A DNA stretch of 64,000 nt from CANLBN01 sp965230205 (GTDB lineage Bacteria; Pseudomonadota; Gammaproteobacteria; Pseudomonadales; Cellvibrionaceae), in the NCBI GenBank assembly GCA_965230205.1, contig OZ245996.1:2604001-2668000 (forward strand). The letters are read 5' to 3'. Position 1 is the stretch's first letter. Every line of letters starts with the position of its first letter. Below the pieces are notes generated by a model. That model was not told the origin of the DNA, ran no database searches, and worked only from the letters and a program-made list of their open reading frames with translations. Shown here piece after piece: positions 35,406 to 45,015 of this stretch. A program made the position numbers and the translations under genes.

Positions 35406-35876
35406 GTGAATTTTCTTGAATCATTAGCTGCCGAGTGGTACTCAATACAAGGATATTTTGTGCGTACAAATATCAAAGCGAATCGTAGAGCCAATGGAGG
35501 CTACAACAACGAGATTGATGTTTTGGCATTTTTACCTGCTACAAGTAAATTGGTTCACTTGGAAACATCATGGGATGCCCTTACTTGGGAAAAACGAGAA
35601 GAAAGATACTTAACTAAAAAATTTGTTTTTTCCTACGAGCAATATACTGAAATAGTTGGATCTATGCCGACCACCATTCAAAAACGAGCAATTATTGGCA
35701 CGTCTAAATCCCAGCCAAAAGAAATTTGGGGTGAAAATATCGAAGTAACAACCGTGCCAAATTTTGTCGCTGAAATAGCGGCTGAAATGAAGCGGCGTCA
35801 CCCAATGCGTGATGTCATTCCAGAAACTTACCCTTGTTTAAGGTCATTTCAATTTGCTCTGGCATATGGCAATTGA
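35406..35876 (+). CDS. Small PD-(D/E)XK-like protein, unknown function
   Basis: This 156-residue protein starts at GTG 35406 behind GGAGA. The N-terminus reads as a restriction-endonuclease-like fold: AAEWYSIQGYFVRTNIKANRR, then NEIDVLAF (acidic pair) and LVHLETSW, where the family would have ExK. Because the third catalytic residue looks altered, activity is uncertain. It lies about 100 bp upstream of the GIY-YIG gene on the same strand, and the two probably belong together. Confidence 0.6.
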   Translation: MNFLESLAAEWYSIQGYFVRTNIKANRRANGGYNNEIDVLAFLPATSKLVHLETSWDALTWEKREERYLTKKFVFSYEQYTEIVGSMPTTIQKRAIIGTSKSQPKEIWGENIEVTTVPNFVAEIAAEMKRRHPMRDVIPETYPCLRSFQFALAYGN

Positions 35877-35975
35877 CAAAGTTTGTTTACAACCATACGA
35901 GGTGATTAGGTTCACTTTCTATGGTCTTCGGACATTCGTATGTCCTATCGTAACTTTTGTAATGGGTGCTGAGTG

Positions 35976-37190
35976 ATGTTCAAAAAGACACTACTAGTAA
36001 ATCATTTAGAGGGCAGCAGCCTCCCTAAAAAAGAATTAACGGCTATGGTGACGAAACAGTTAGAAAAAGCAAAAAATTACAATTACAAGTACATCAATCC
36101 TGTATCCGTCAAAAACATAGTCGGAAAGTGGGCACCACTTTCAGTGTGGAATTTCTCTTTTCTTATGGAATGTTTTATAGCTGTACTAAACGATTCTGGG
36201 TCAAGTATTATGAACTCAAAAGGAACTTACAAAACAGATATCGATGGAGTTACTGAGGCATTAAAAGGAGTTGGTGAAAAGCTGTTAAAAAGTAATTGCG
36301 AGTATATATCAAGGTCATGGAAATTTTTTGATGAACTTGATTTTGATATTACGCATAGTTGCGTAGAAGGCGAGCCAGTGGAAACTATGGTTAAACCATA
36401 CTTTGCATTTGAAGATTTTCGCCGAAGCAAAGAAGAAACTCGTATAGTAGTCCATGCTACTGTCGCTCGCTTTGAAGGCACAACATGGACAATATCCTTT
36501 CCCCTGCAATATATAATGAAAGGCTATCCAAAGTTAAGAAATCAGCATTTCGGATATTGCCATAAGATTGCTTTATTTGATGAAGATGGTGATTTTGACA
36601 AAGAGTATATTTACGTTGGAGTCACCGGGAGAAACTGGCTTCAACGCATGAATGAACACTTTAATGAAATAAAATCAGGTAGTAACAAGCTCTTCCATCA
36701 AACATGGCGAGAGTTTGTAGGCAAGAAAAATGTCATGCTCAGCAGTGAGTTGGTGGTGGGCGATCACAGTTTTGAACAGATCATGTCATGGGAAGAAGAT
36801 TTTGTTGATAGATACATGGAATTAGGAGTATCGCTAAACATGATTCCTGGTGGTTTCAAGGGTATGCGTTTTCTTCATAAGCATCGGCTTCTAAGCAGTG
36901 ATCGAGTTTCGGTTAAAGAAAGAGATGCAGCGCTTGTTAAATATCAGCGCCAACACCCAAAAGCAGGTATTCCCAATCTGCTTATCAGTGAGTTGTGGAA
37001 AGATGATGAGTATGCGGCACGAATAATCTGTGGTCATGAGGGAAGGCTTTCCGTTCAACAAGTTCATGAAATTAGAAAGCTCAACGGAATGGGCATTCCG
37101 CTGGAAAAAATTATGAAGCTAGTGGAAGCCTCAAATGTTCAGCAAGTTAAACGTGTTATTAGTGGAGAAACCTATACTCGAATCCAGTAG
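35976..37190 (+). CDS. GIY-YIG-type nuclease with C-terminal HTH
   Basis: This protein of about 404 residues has an unrecognised N-terminus. The middle (about residues 195-290) is a GIY-YIG-like module: KIALF...EYIYVGVTGRNWLQRMNEHFNEI, with Y-x-G and the conserved Arg, then EEDFVDRYMELGVSLNMIPGG. The C-terminus (LSVQQVHEIRKLNGMGIPLEKIMKLVEASNVQQVKRVISGETYTRI) matches the NUMOD-like HTH repeats of phage homing endonucleases. The start could be GTG 35973 or ATG 35976. A bidirectional terminator follows. Confidence 0.75.
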   Translation: MFKKTLLVNHLEGSSLPKKELTAMVTKQLEKAKNYNYKYINPVSVKNIVGKWAPLSVWNFSFLMECFIAVLNDSGSSIMNSKGTYKTDIDGVTEALKGVGEKLLKSNCEYISRSWKFFDELDFDITHSCVEGEPVETMVKPYFAFEDFRRSKEETRIVVHATVARFEGTTWTISFPLQYIMKGYPKLRNQHFGYCHKIALFDEDGDFDKEYIYVGVTGRNWLQRMNEHFNEIKSGSNKLFHQTWREFVGKKNVMLSSELVVGDHSFEQIMSWEEDFVDRYMELGVSLNMIPGGFKGMRFLHKHRLLSSDRVSVKERDAALVKYQRQHPKAGIPNLLISELWKDDEYAARIICGHEGRLSVQQVHEIRKLNGMGIPLEKIMKLVEASNVQQVKRVISGETYTRIQ

Positions 37191-37321
37191 TGTGATAGGC
37201 CAAATGAACGCTAATAAAACCATAAATTTAGAGAAAAATATCTATCTCTTTATTCTATTATGGTTGGTGCTGACTTACAGGAATGTACGCATTTAATTTA
37301 AAAATTAGGGTTGGTAAAAAT

Positions 37322-37356
37322 AGCCCAATGAGTAATATTTTCATTGGGCTGATAAA
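37322..37356. terminator. Bidirectional terminator between convergent genes
   Basis: AGCCCAATGA (37322-37331) pairs perfectly with TCATTGGGCT (37341-37350), flanked by A/T-runs on both sides. It separates the GIY-YIG gene from the opposing small gene. Confidence 0.8.
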
Positions 37357-37367
37357 ATAATTACCAG

Positions 37368-37655
37368 TCATGCTTGCTGGATAGCTAATTGACACTGTTT
37401 TGCAAGTGAGAATGGTAAAACAAAGTAATCTTCTGTTGCGAGATTAATCCATTGAAACTCTACCACTTCGTTTGCAGTAGAAAGCTTAGACTTATCTCGT
37501 CGAATTAACAGTTGATCGCTATTGAACATAGCGGCGATTCTACCTAAATAGAACACGTCACTAATTGGCGTAGACAGATTGTTGGACAACAGTTTAACAA
37601 CCAATATTTTATGTATGACTATCACACGCTGATTGAGGTGATATTTAGTTATCAT
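37368..37655 (-). CDS. Hypothetical protein, 95 residues
   Basis: It has a plausible RBS (AGGT, nine bases upstream of ATG) and a soluble product with a compact look (ISDVFYLGRIAAMFNSDQLLIRRDKSK...NEVVEFQWINLATEDYFVLPFSLAKQCQLAI). No family is recognised. It is convergent with the GIY-YIG gene. Confidence 0.5.
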   Translation of the reverse strand: MITKYHLNQRVIVIHKILVVKLLSNNLSTPISDVFYLGRIAAMFNSDQLLIRRDKSKLSTANEVVEFQWINLATEDYFVLPFSLAKQCQLAIQQA

Positions 37656-38143
37656 TGCTAGTTACCTATATTAGATGGGCACTAATCCATTAATCAAAAA
37701 CTAATGGCGTTTTAGCTCAAGGGCTATAGAGGCTTTATTGTCTAGCAATCAAATAAATTGATGTGGCGTATACTTTTCAGACTTATAAGAACGTAAAAAA
37801 GCTTAAGCTTTGTTTGTCTAAACCATTATGTCGCCTCTATCTGGCGAGCATCATTCCAAAGAGCGGTCTTGGTTAAAATTTGTTCGTTCTGGGGAGATCT
37901 AAATCCATCAGTATTATCTTTATCATTAAATTCGTTATTACTACAGCCACAGGTATAAATGTAAGGTTCAAACCTATTATTTTTAATGATTAGGGTGAGT
38001 TCGATGTGCTTCATCACCTTTAAGTTTGTAAAAATGTTATGGTCGCTTACCTGATTGGTGCAAATGATAATCAAGTATGCTTATTTTTAGCATATAGGTT
38101 GATAAACGCGCCAAAGCTGACTGTTTAGGAGCTAATAGCTTAA
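37656..38143. other. 490-bp stretch upstream of the helicase gene
   Basis: No supported gene. A minus-strand frame of 62-82 codons (38074 or 38014 to 37826) has no properly spaced RBS. Otherwise AT-rich; it presumably holds the promoter of the helicase-PLD gene (RBS AGGAG at 38127-38131). Confidence 0.4.
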
Positions 38144-41100
38144 ATGAATGAAAAAACATTATTGTGGGCTGAGTATTGGCGTAATTCTCTAGCGGATACT
38201 TCTCTGGGGCAAGGTGCATTCCGTACTAACGAGACAAAACAATTCCATAAATTAGATTCAGAAATACTAGAGAAAGGATCGTTAGCTAGTGATATTACAG
38301 AGAAATTATTCGATGGTATTGATGAGGAAATCCTAACGATTTCAGTAGCCTTTAGACCCCTCGTTTTTATCTATCGAGTAGAACGTGGAACTGAAAAAAA
38401 TGACAACTCTCCCAGTAGCATTACACCACTTCTATGTTTTGCAAAGCTGTCACGCTCAGGCAGACTTTACCCTTCTTCGACCCCAGTAGTTCCGCGAGAT
38501 ATTTTAGAGCCTCTGGAGGCAAAAACCTATTCAATAGGTAGTGTAGAAGATCTCGATACTTTTCTAAGTAAAGAATCTTTTACCGAACTGATTTATAGTG
38601 ATGACCAACTAGGACAAGAAGAAAATAATGTAGATGAAGCTCATAGTCGTTATTGGATAGAATATAAGTCGTATTGTGAAAAATTACTGAATGCTGTTGC
38701 CGATGAATGGTTAAGTGACCTTCAAGGTTATTTAAAAGCTGATTATGGGTTTATCCTGAGTGTTGATCAATTACAAGGTGCGGCTCAGCATATATTAAAG
38801 TTATACGATCACCTCAGACGTACCAACCCATGTACTTCGCTACTCGATACTTATGCCTGCGATAAAGTCTCTTCCCTAAAACAGACTTTAAATGATAATA
38901 GCCTTGTTGCAGAGCGTTTAGCCCATGCGAGCGACCAATACGGCCTTGCCACAGCGCAGAGAGATGCTTTAAGTCATATTTTATCGGTTAAAGATGGCCA
39001 GATGATAGCGGTTAATGGCCCTCCTGGAACAGGAAAAACAACCTTAGTTCTATCACTGGTAGCAACGCTTTGGACTAAAGCCGCTATTGCTGGTGATAAT
39101 CCCCCGGTCATTATCGCAGCCTCTGCCAATAACCAAGCGACGAGCAATGTTATTGATGCTTTTGGAAAAGACTTTTCAGAGGGGAGCGATTCCTTGGCAG
39201 GAAGATGGCTCCCTGATGTAACCAGCTATGGTGCCTATTTTCCCTCCAGGGATGAAGAGAGTAAGTCGGGCAAAAAATATCAAACAGAGAATTTTTTTAA
39301 AAAGATAGAAAATAAGGAATATTTGGAGCGTGCTGAGCTTTATTACAAGGAAAAAGCTGAGGGGTTTTATAACAGTGAAAAAAATATCAGTGTTTCTCAT
39401 GTTGTGGAAAAGCTAAGAAAGACGCTTATTTCTCTGTCTAAACAACTGTTAAAAATTGAGCCTGCCTGGGAAGCTTACACGTCTGCATTAGAAGATTATA
39501 CCGAAATCTTAGGGAATGATCCTGATGAAAAAGTGGCAACTCTGGATAAAGAAATGGAGGAATGCTCAACAGCTATTATCAATATCAGGCAAGCACAAAC
39601 AGATTGGCTAAAATACTTATCAAATGAATCAATCTGGTATGCACTTCTATCTTGGCTTCCTCCTATTCGTAATAAACGTGAGCGTCTGGCGCAGTTGTTT
39701 GTCAAGGAAAATTTTAGTTCTTTCTATGGCGAAGATAGTGTTATCGACATTGATAAAATAGAAGAAGAGCTTGTTTCTTTTTTAAAAAATGAAAAGAAAG
39801 CGATGTTGTCATATGAAAAAACAAAGGAAAAATATGATAAGGCTATTAACAAATTAGCGAGCTGTAAAGAGGCGTGGGTATCTATTGTAGAGGCTTTCGG
39901 ATTGTCAGACGCTGACAATATCGTACTTAGTGATTTAGATGAATTTCTTGATGCAACAGTGCGCTTTAAAATGTTCAGGTTGGCTGTTCACTACTGGGAG
40001 GGTAGATGGTTACTTGATGTTCGAGAACGGCTGCAAGAAGTTGAAAAGCATCGAGCGAATGGCCTTAAGATAAAACAAAGGCGATGGCAAAGACGGATGA
40101 TGGTCACCCCTTGCATTGTTTCTACGTTATATATGCTCCCCTCTCATATGTCTGGCACCAGACGAGAAGATGATGGCAACTTTTTGACTGAATATAACTA
40201 TAATTTTATAGATTTGCTGATTGTTGATGAAGGCGGTCTGATTCCTCCAGAGCTTGCTGGTGCTTCTCTGTCATTAGCTAAACGAGCAGTCGTCATTGGC
40301 GATACGCGACAAATTGAGCCTATTCAGTCACTTTCATCTCAAGTTGATATAGGCAATTTGCATCAAATTGGGTTACTTCCGCACAATAATACTCAAGATC
40401 ATTATAGTCACTTGAAAGATATGGGAAAAACCGTTTTTGGTGGCAGTGTGATGAAATCTGCTCAAATGCTGTCTCATTACCACTATGACAAAGATATGGA
40501 ACGAGGCATGTACCTTTATGAACATCGACGCTGTTATAACGACATTATCAATTTTTGTAACGAATTGTGTTACGACGAAAAACTCATTCCCATGCGTGGT
40601 GACTCACCAAATCATGAGGCTCTTCCAACAGTAGGGCACTTGCACATTGATGGGATGTGTCAAAAAGCGATTGGTGGCAGCCGATATAATGAACTGGAGG
40701 CACAAACCATCGCTAAGTGGTTGGCTGATAATCGCCAACAATTGGAGTCTAAGTATGATAAAAAAAGCCTCAGCGATATCGTTTGCGTTATCACTCCCTT
40801 TGGCAGTCAGACAAATGCCATTTCTCAAGCATGTAGAAATAACGGTATAAAAGTCGGTAAAAATGAAGGTGAAATGGTTGTTGGTACTGTACATGCCATT
40901 CAAGGGGCTGAGCGACCTGTTGTAATATTTTCCTCTGTCTATTCCAAACATGCTGATGGTTATTTTATTGATCGTTCTAACAGTATGCTCAATGTCGCAG
41001 TCTCTCGCGCTAAAGATCACTTTCTCGTTTTCGGTGATATGGATGTTTTTACATCACATCAGGATGAAGTCTCACCGAGAGGACTATTGGCTAAATATTT

Positions 41101-41659
41101 GTTTAAGTCTCCAAAAAATACTATTGAGTATCCTGCTTTACCTAGAAAAGATTTGGTCACGTCACATGCAGTTACTCCATTATACGATGCTGAAGAACAT
41201 GATCAGTTTCTCGTTCAGGCTATAAATCAAGCTTTAGATGAAATTCATATTGTAACGCCCTGGATAAGGCAGGATTTTCTCAGTGATTCCACTGTCTTGC
41301 AAAGTATGTCTGAAGCACACATGCGTAAAGTCATTATAAAGGTATATACAGACTTTGAGTTAAATTGCCACGCAGATACTTATGATGAAAAAACGGCCAA
41401 AAGGAAGCAGTTATTTTCTCTAGTAGAGTGGCTTAAAGGTTATGGAATTCAGCTTGTTCTTGTCAAACGGGTACATAGCAAGATTGTTATGATTGATTCA
41501 AAACTATTATGCGTTGGTTCATTTAATTGGTTTAGTGCTTCTAGGCAAGGGCAATACGTTCGTCAAGAAACTTCGTTAGTTTATAAGAGTACGCGAGTGA
41601 AGAGTGAAATTGAGATTCTAAAAAGGTCACTAAATCAACGAACGATAGCTTTAAAATAG
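38144..41659 (+). CDS. SF1 helicase-PLD nuclease fusion, Mokosh type II (MkoC)-like
   Basis: This 1171-residue protein has an N-terminal region of unknown fold, then a UPF1-like SF1 helicase (COG1112 type). Walker A GPPGTGKTT is at residues 292-300, with a long coiled insertion about 395-620 (KIENKEYLERAELYYKEK...), Walker B DEGG at about 695, motif III GDTRQIEP, and motifs V/VI VVGTVHAIQGAERPVVIFSS and NVAVSRAKDHFLVFGD. A C-terminal PLD domain (about 1020-1165) carries one HKD motif, HSKIVMIDSKLLCVGSFN (His1111). A single protein with helicase plus PLD is the layout of the anti-phage Mokosh type II system. Family membership is inferred from architecture. Confidence 0.8.
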   Translation: MNEKTLLWAEYWRNSLADTSLGQGAFRTNETKQFHKLDSEILEKGSLASDITEKLFDGIDEEILTISVAFRPLVFIYRVERGTEKNDNSPSSITPLLCFAKLSRSGRLYPSSTPVVPRDILEPLEAKTYSIGSVEDLDTFLSKESFTELIYSDDQLGQEENNVDEAHSRYWIEYKSYCEKLLNAVADEWLSDLQGYLKADYGFILSVDQLQGAAQHILKLYDHLRRTNPCTSLLDTYACDKVSSLKQTLNDNSLVAERLAHASDQYGLATAQRDALSHILSVKDGQMIAVNGPPGTGKTTLVLSLVATLWTKAAIAGDNPPVIIAASANNQATSNVIDAFGKDFSEGSDSLAGRWLPDVTSYGAYFPSRDEESKSGKKYQTENFFKKIENKEYLERAELYYKEKAEGFYNSEKNISVSHVVEKLRKTLISLSKQLLKIEPAWEAYTSALEDYTEILGNDPDEKVATLDKEMEECSTAIINIRQAQTDWLKYLSNESIWYALLSWLPPIRNKRERLAQLFVKENFSSFYGEDSVIDIDKIEEELVSFLKNEKKAMLSYEKTKEKYDKAINKLASCKEAWVSIVEAFGLSDADNIVLSDLDEFLDATVRFKMFRLAVHYWEGRWLLDVRERLQEVEKHRANGLKIKQRRWQRRMMVTPCIVSTLYMLPSHMSGTRREDDGNFLTEYNYNFIDLLIVDEGGLIPPELAGASLSLAKRAVVIGDTRQIEPIQSLSSQVDIGNLHQIGLLPHNNTQDHYSHLKDMGKTVFGGSVMKSAQMLSHYHYDKDMERGMYLYEHRRCYNDIINFCNELCYDEKLIPMRGDSPNHEALPTVGHLHIDGMCQKAIGGSRYNELEAQTIAKWLADNRQQLESKYDKKSLSDIVCVITPFGSQTNAISQACRNNGIKVGKNEGEMVVGTVHAIQGAERPVVIFSSVYSKHADGYFIDRSNSMLNVAVSRAKDHFLVFGDMDVFTSHQDEVSPRGLLAKYLFKSPKNTIEYPALPRKDLVTSHAVTPLYDAEEHDQFLVQAINQALDEIHIVTPWIRQDFLSDSTVLQSMSEAHMRKVIIKVYTDFELNCHADTYDEKTAKRKQLFSLVEWLKGYGIQLVLVKRVHSKIVMIDSKLLCVGSFNWFSASRQGQYVRQETSLVYKSTRVKSEIEILKRSLNQRTIALK

Positions 41660-42871
41660 TTCTATTTTAAAAATTAGGGCTAGACCTATAACTGCGTGTG
41701 TAATGATTAAAGAGGTAATTATTAGCTTATCAGGTCTTATAAAACCCATACGATTAAACTAATCAACAACAGCTCCGCGACTGTTACCTCAACCGCAAAG
41801 GGGGAGGTAACAGTCGCGGAAACAGCAACAAGTCATTGAATTTCAATTATAAAATTAAAAACGGCTTGGATAACCGCTGGATAATAGTCGCAGAATTTTT
41901 TACGGAAACCGTTGCAAATATCTCGAAGCCTATTTACACTAAGGTTGTTGTTTCAGTGACGAAAGGCCACATTCCTATAATGTCGTCCGCCAACATTGGC
42001 CTCTATTGTTATTATCATTACCGATTCAGGTAATTGCATCCATCTTATTGCCACATTAGTTATTGTGGTTTCTTTTTTAGTTATTTTCTAATGTAACTGT
42101 CCCGTTATTGTTGCCATTTACAACTGACAGCTTTTGTCAGATTAAGCGTGTAACAGCTTTCCAATAATCCGGTATTCATTCCGTTTGAATTATCGGCCTT
42201 TCACATAATGTAGCTCTACTAAACGCTATACAAACAAACCAGCGCCCAACTGGTTGGTTGATTTTCTATGAAAGTCAGCACGAAACAATGTGGGTTAATA
42301 GAAAGTGAAATGTAAAGACGAAAATATACTTATTGCATAGATAAATCAAAGACTTAGAGATTTTATTGCACTCATCTGAAATATATTGCAGTTGTTTGAA
42401 ATATATTTTTAAGCTGTGAAATATCAGTATTGAATAGTGTTTATTAACCATTAACTAAGAGGAAATAAATCATGAGATAGCGTCATACGCTATGAGCTAA
42501 TCACTATTGATCGAAAACCCTGAGTGATCATTCCACAGGTTTAACATTCAGGCGGCTTCGCATAGCCACATTAGATTTTAGGGGTGGTGTCCTAAGACCT
42601 TGCTTCATACCGTGTATGAAGACAGCGAATTGGAATCGATTCGTTGTGTCACATCCACTCACCAGATTTTTAACACCATTAGCTACAAGCAGGCTATTAA
42701 AAATCTAAAGATTGATAGCAATAGAATCCCTAAGCGTCAGCTTTCGGACTGATTTTGTATGCCTGTTAATTCATAAATCTCCTGATTCCACAGTAAACGA
42801 CTGAATAAGATTTTTTAAAGTCTGAAAAGTTAACGACTATTTATGCTGAGAAATTACAGTAATCTACCTCA
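41660..42871. other. 1.2-kb hairpin-rich non-coding region
   Basis: I see no credible gene; a 65-codon frame at 41836-42033 lacks an RBS. The stretch holds a perfect 17-bp inverted repeat (41774-41790 with 41804-41820), a perfect 8-bp hairpin CTTCATAC/GTATGAAG (42603-42621), and a 10-bp inverted repeat AGATTTTTAA/TTAAAAATCT (42664-42706). AGGAAATAAATCATGAGATAG at 42461-42481 has an RBS-like start followed at once by a stop. It directly precedes the second recombinase. Confidence 0.6.
41774..41820. repeat. Perfect 17-bp inverted repeat
   Basis: TCCGCGACTGTTACCTC (41774-41790) and its exact complement (41804-41820) frame a 13-base loop. There is no T-run on either strand, so it is not an ordinary terminator, and it is far GC-richer than the AT-rich flanks. 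Confidence 0.85.
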
Positions 42872-43738
42872 ATGAAAAAGCTTTGGTACGAATTGCGAAA
42901 TTTGTGTACGACTAATTTCAATGGCAGTCGTGCTACACAGGGCAAGCGCTATCGTGAGCTAAGAGCGATTTCGAGAACACTGGAATCATTAGGTTTTCGG
43001 CATATGGGTAAGGATTCTTTAAAAGAAAAGCATATTTGGGCGCTTGTTAATTATTGGAGAGAAAACCAATTGAGTATTGGCACAATAAAAACCCGTATGA
43101 CGGTATTGCGCTGGTGGGCCAGCAAGATAGGTAAGCATAATCTTATTGCGGGCCAAAATGAATATTATGGAATAGGCAAGCGAACCTATATCACACCTTA
43201 TTCAAAAGCCTGTAATGTTAAAGAAGAGCAACTGAATAAAATTTCAGACCAGTATGTTCTTCTTAGCTTGAAATTAGCTAAGTTATTTGGCTTGAGAAAA
43301 GAAGAGTCCATCAAGTTTAGTGTTGGCTATGCAGATAAAGGCGACCATATAAAGCTTAAGTCGAGCTGGTGTAAAGGCGGTAGATCAAGAGTTATTCCAA
43401 TACTCAATCAAGAACAGCGTGAACTATTGAATGAAATAAAAGCTTTGGTTGGGTCAGATTCTTTAATACCCAATGATAAAAAATTTATACAGCAATACAA
43501 GAAGTATGAAAAATTAACTAATAATGCTGGGCTGAGGAAATTACACGGGTTGAGGCATCAATATGCACAAAATCGATATTTCCAATTAACTGGTTGGGAA
43601 TGCTCTCATCGGGGAGGCTCAATGTTTAAACAATTGGATCATCAGCAAAAGCAAATTGATCGAGAAGCGCGATTGATTCTGGCAAGAGAGCTGGGGCACG
43701 AAAGGCTCGAAGTGGTTGCAATTTACATAGGAAAGTAA
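42872..43738 (+). CDS. Second tyrosine recombinase (integrase-domain protein)
   Basis: This 288-residue protein has an N-terminal SAM-like core-binding domain (ELRNLCTTNFNGSRATQGKRYRELRAISRTLESLGFRH) and a catalytic domain with Arg in LKLAKLFGLRKEESIKFS, Lys in SSWCKGGRSRVIPI, HGLRHQYAQNRY, and GHERLEVVAIYIG (nucleophile Tyr). Such short integrase-domain proteins are recurrent inside ICEs of this type. It lies far from the att end, so it probably acts on another site, perhaps the hairpin-rich region just upstream. Confidence 0.85.
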   Translation: MKKLWYELRNLCTTNFNGSRATQGKRYRELRAISRTLESLGFRHMGKDSLKEKHIWALVNYWRENQLSIGTIKTRMTVLRWWASKIGKHNLIAGQNEYYGIGKRTYITPYSKACNVKEEQLNKISDQYVLLSLKLAKLFGLRKEESIKFSVGYADKGDHIKLKSSWCKGGRSRVIPILNQEQRELLNEIKALVGSDSLIPNDKKFIQQYKKYEKLTNNAGLRKLHGLRHQYAQNRYFQLTGWECSHRGGSMFKQLDHQQKQIDREARLILARELGHERLEVVAIYIGK

Positions 43739-43779
43739 CAAGCAGTTTAATAATTTTTTATATCAGGAGTTGGTCAGTC

Positions 43780-44097
43780 ATGGTCAATATAGAAGTTGAA
43801 GATAAAGTACTTTTTTCTGTCTCAAATCGGGCAAAACATTATGGGTTTGTTTTTCCTGTAATGATCTTACAGGATGTTTGGAATGATTATTATATAGATG
43901 ATGATTCCGATATGTTATGGGTGGAGGACATCCTTGATGCTTGTGCATCACAACTTATTATTCACCGCCATCATATTGATGTTGAGTTTAGTATCAATGA
44001 TAGAGAGGGTAAATCAATTGATTTAAAAGCTTCTCTGGAATTTGACGATAATATGAATCCTTATATCTTGGTTCAATACCCAAGAAAACTGATGTAA
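43780..44097 (+). CDS. Hypothetical conjugative-element protein
   Basis: This 105-residue soluble protein has an RBS (CAGGAG) 12 bases upstream of its ATG. Features: VEDKVLFSVSNRAKHYGFVFPVMILQDVWNDYY, an acidic patch, VEFSINDREGKSIDLKASLEF. It lies between the recombinase and pilL and reads as a small conserved element gene, but I do not recognise a family. Confidence 0.55.
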   Translation: MVNIEVEDKVLFSVSNRAKHYGFVFPVMILQDVWNDYYIDDDSDMLWVEDILDACASQLIIHRHHIDVEFSINDREGKSIDLKASLEFDDNMNPYILVQYPRKLM

Positions 44098-44196
44098 TTT
44101 AATGTTTATTGTTTTTTTAAGTCTGTAATGTTTCGTGTGGTGGGCCTTGTTTAATTCGGTAATGATATAGCTTTAAACAAGATAAAGGAAACAGCA

Positions 44197-45015
44197 ATGT
44201 TATTACGTGGGTTAACGTTGGTTGTACTTTTAGCATTCTCAACAACCGTTATAGCGACTGAATTACAAGATGATAGCATTAAAGTTAATCGGTATAGCGA
44301 CATCAGTACATCGCCGCCTGTTGAACAGCACGATTTGCTTTCTGTCATTATCCAATTGCGTATTCCCTCTGAGATAAAAACAGTCGGTAAAGCCATAGAG
44401 TTTTTACTGCTACCCAGTGGTTATTCAATGGCTGATATAAGCGCAAAAAATGATAGTCAATATTATCTATATGCCTTAACGCTACCCGATATACACCGTG
44501 AGTTCGATAGTGTTTCTCTACGCTCAGCTTTGGAAGTGCTGGGTGGAGAAAGCTTTTCTTTGATGGTTAATCCCGTTAAAAGAACGATTGGCTATCAACT
44601 AAATAAAGTTCACAAAAATTATATTTCTGCCAAGGAGATTTCGAGTGCAAAAAATGATTGGCTAAAAAATCAAGACAACCTAGCTTCAGAGCCTAAAGGC
44701 TTTATCACGGATACTTCCGATACAGAAACGTCTCGACATTATTACGGGCCTGTAACCAGAGGCCAAACACTATCCAGCATCGCTTACACCTTAAACCACT
44801 ATCAAGCCAGTGCTGAAAAAATAATGACGGCTCTCTACCTGAAAAACTCTGGTTCATTCTTAGATGAAAACATGAATTGGCTGATTGAAGGTACACGGCT
44901 GATTTTGCCGAGAAAAGCCTTTGTGCAATCAATATCGGCTAAGCAAGCCCAGCAGTTTGTATTGTCCCATTACCAGCAATGGAAAAGTGCTAAAGATAAG
45001 GGAGTATCATTTTGA
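44197..45015 (+). CDS. pilL: PilL-type conjugative element protein with FimV-like core
   Basis: This 272-residue protein has a signal peptide (RGLTLVVLLAFSTTVIA). The PilL domain follows (RYSDISTSPPVEQHDLLSVIIQLRIPSEIKTVGKAIEFLLLPSGYSM), then a C-terminal FimV/LysM-like module YYGPVTRGQTLSSIAYTLNHYQASAEKIMTALYLKNSGSFLDENMNWLIEGTRLILPRKA. PilL starts the conjugation module in PFGI-1/SXT-like elements. Its stop overlaps the TTG start of the next gene. Confidence 0.88.
   Translation: MLLRGLTLVVLLAFSTTVIATELQDDSIKVNRYSDISTSPPVEQHDLLSVIIQLRIPSEIKTVGKAIEFLLLPSGYSMADISAKNDSQYYLYALTLPDIHREFDSVSLRSALEVLGGESFSLMVNPVKRTIGYQLNKVHKNYISAKEISSAKNDWLKNQDNLASEPKGFITDTSDTETSRHYYGPVTRGQTLSSIAYTLNHYQASAEKIMTALYLKNSGSFLDENMNWLIEGTRLILPRKAFVQSISAKQAQQFVLSHYQQWKSAKDKGVSF

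Noticed and set aside
37826..38074. 62-82 codon minus-strand ORF
   Set aside because: RBS-like AAGGTG lies directly against the ATG, and the product matches no family; too weak to call.
41774..41820. Rho-independent terminator of the helicase gene
   Set aside because: The stem is perfect but there is no T-run on either strand, and it lies 115 bp after the stop.
41836..42033. 65-codon ORF
   Set aside because: No RBS, low-quality composition and position in a hairpin-rich stretch.
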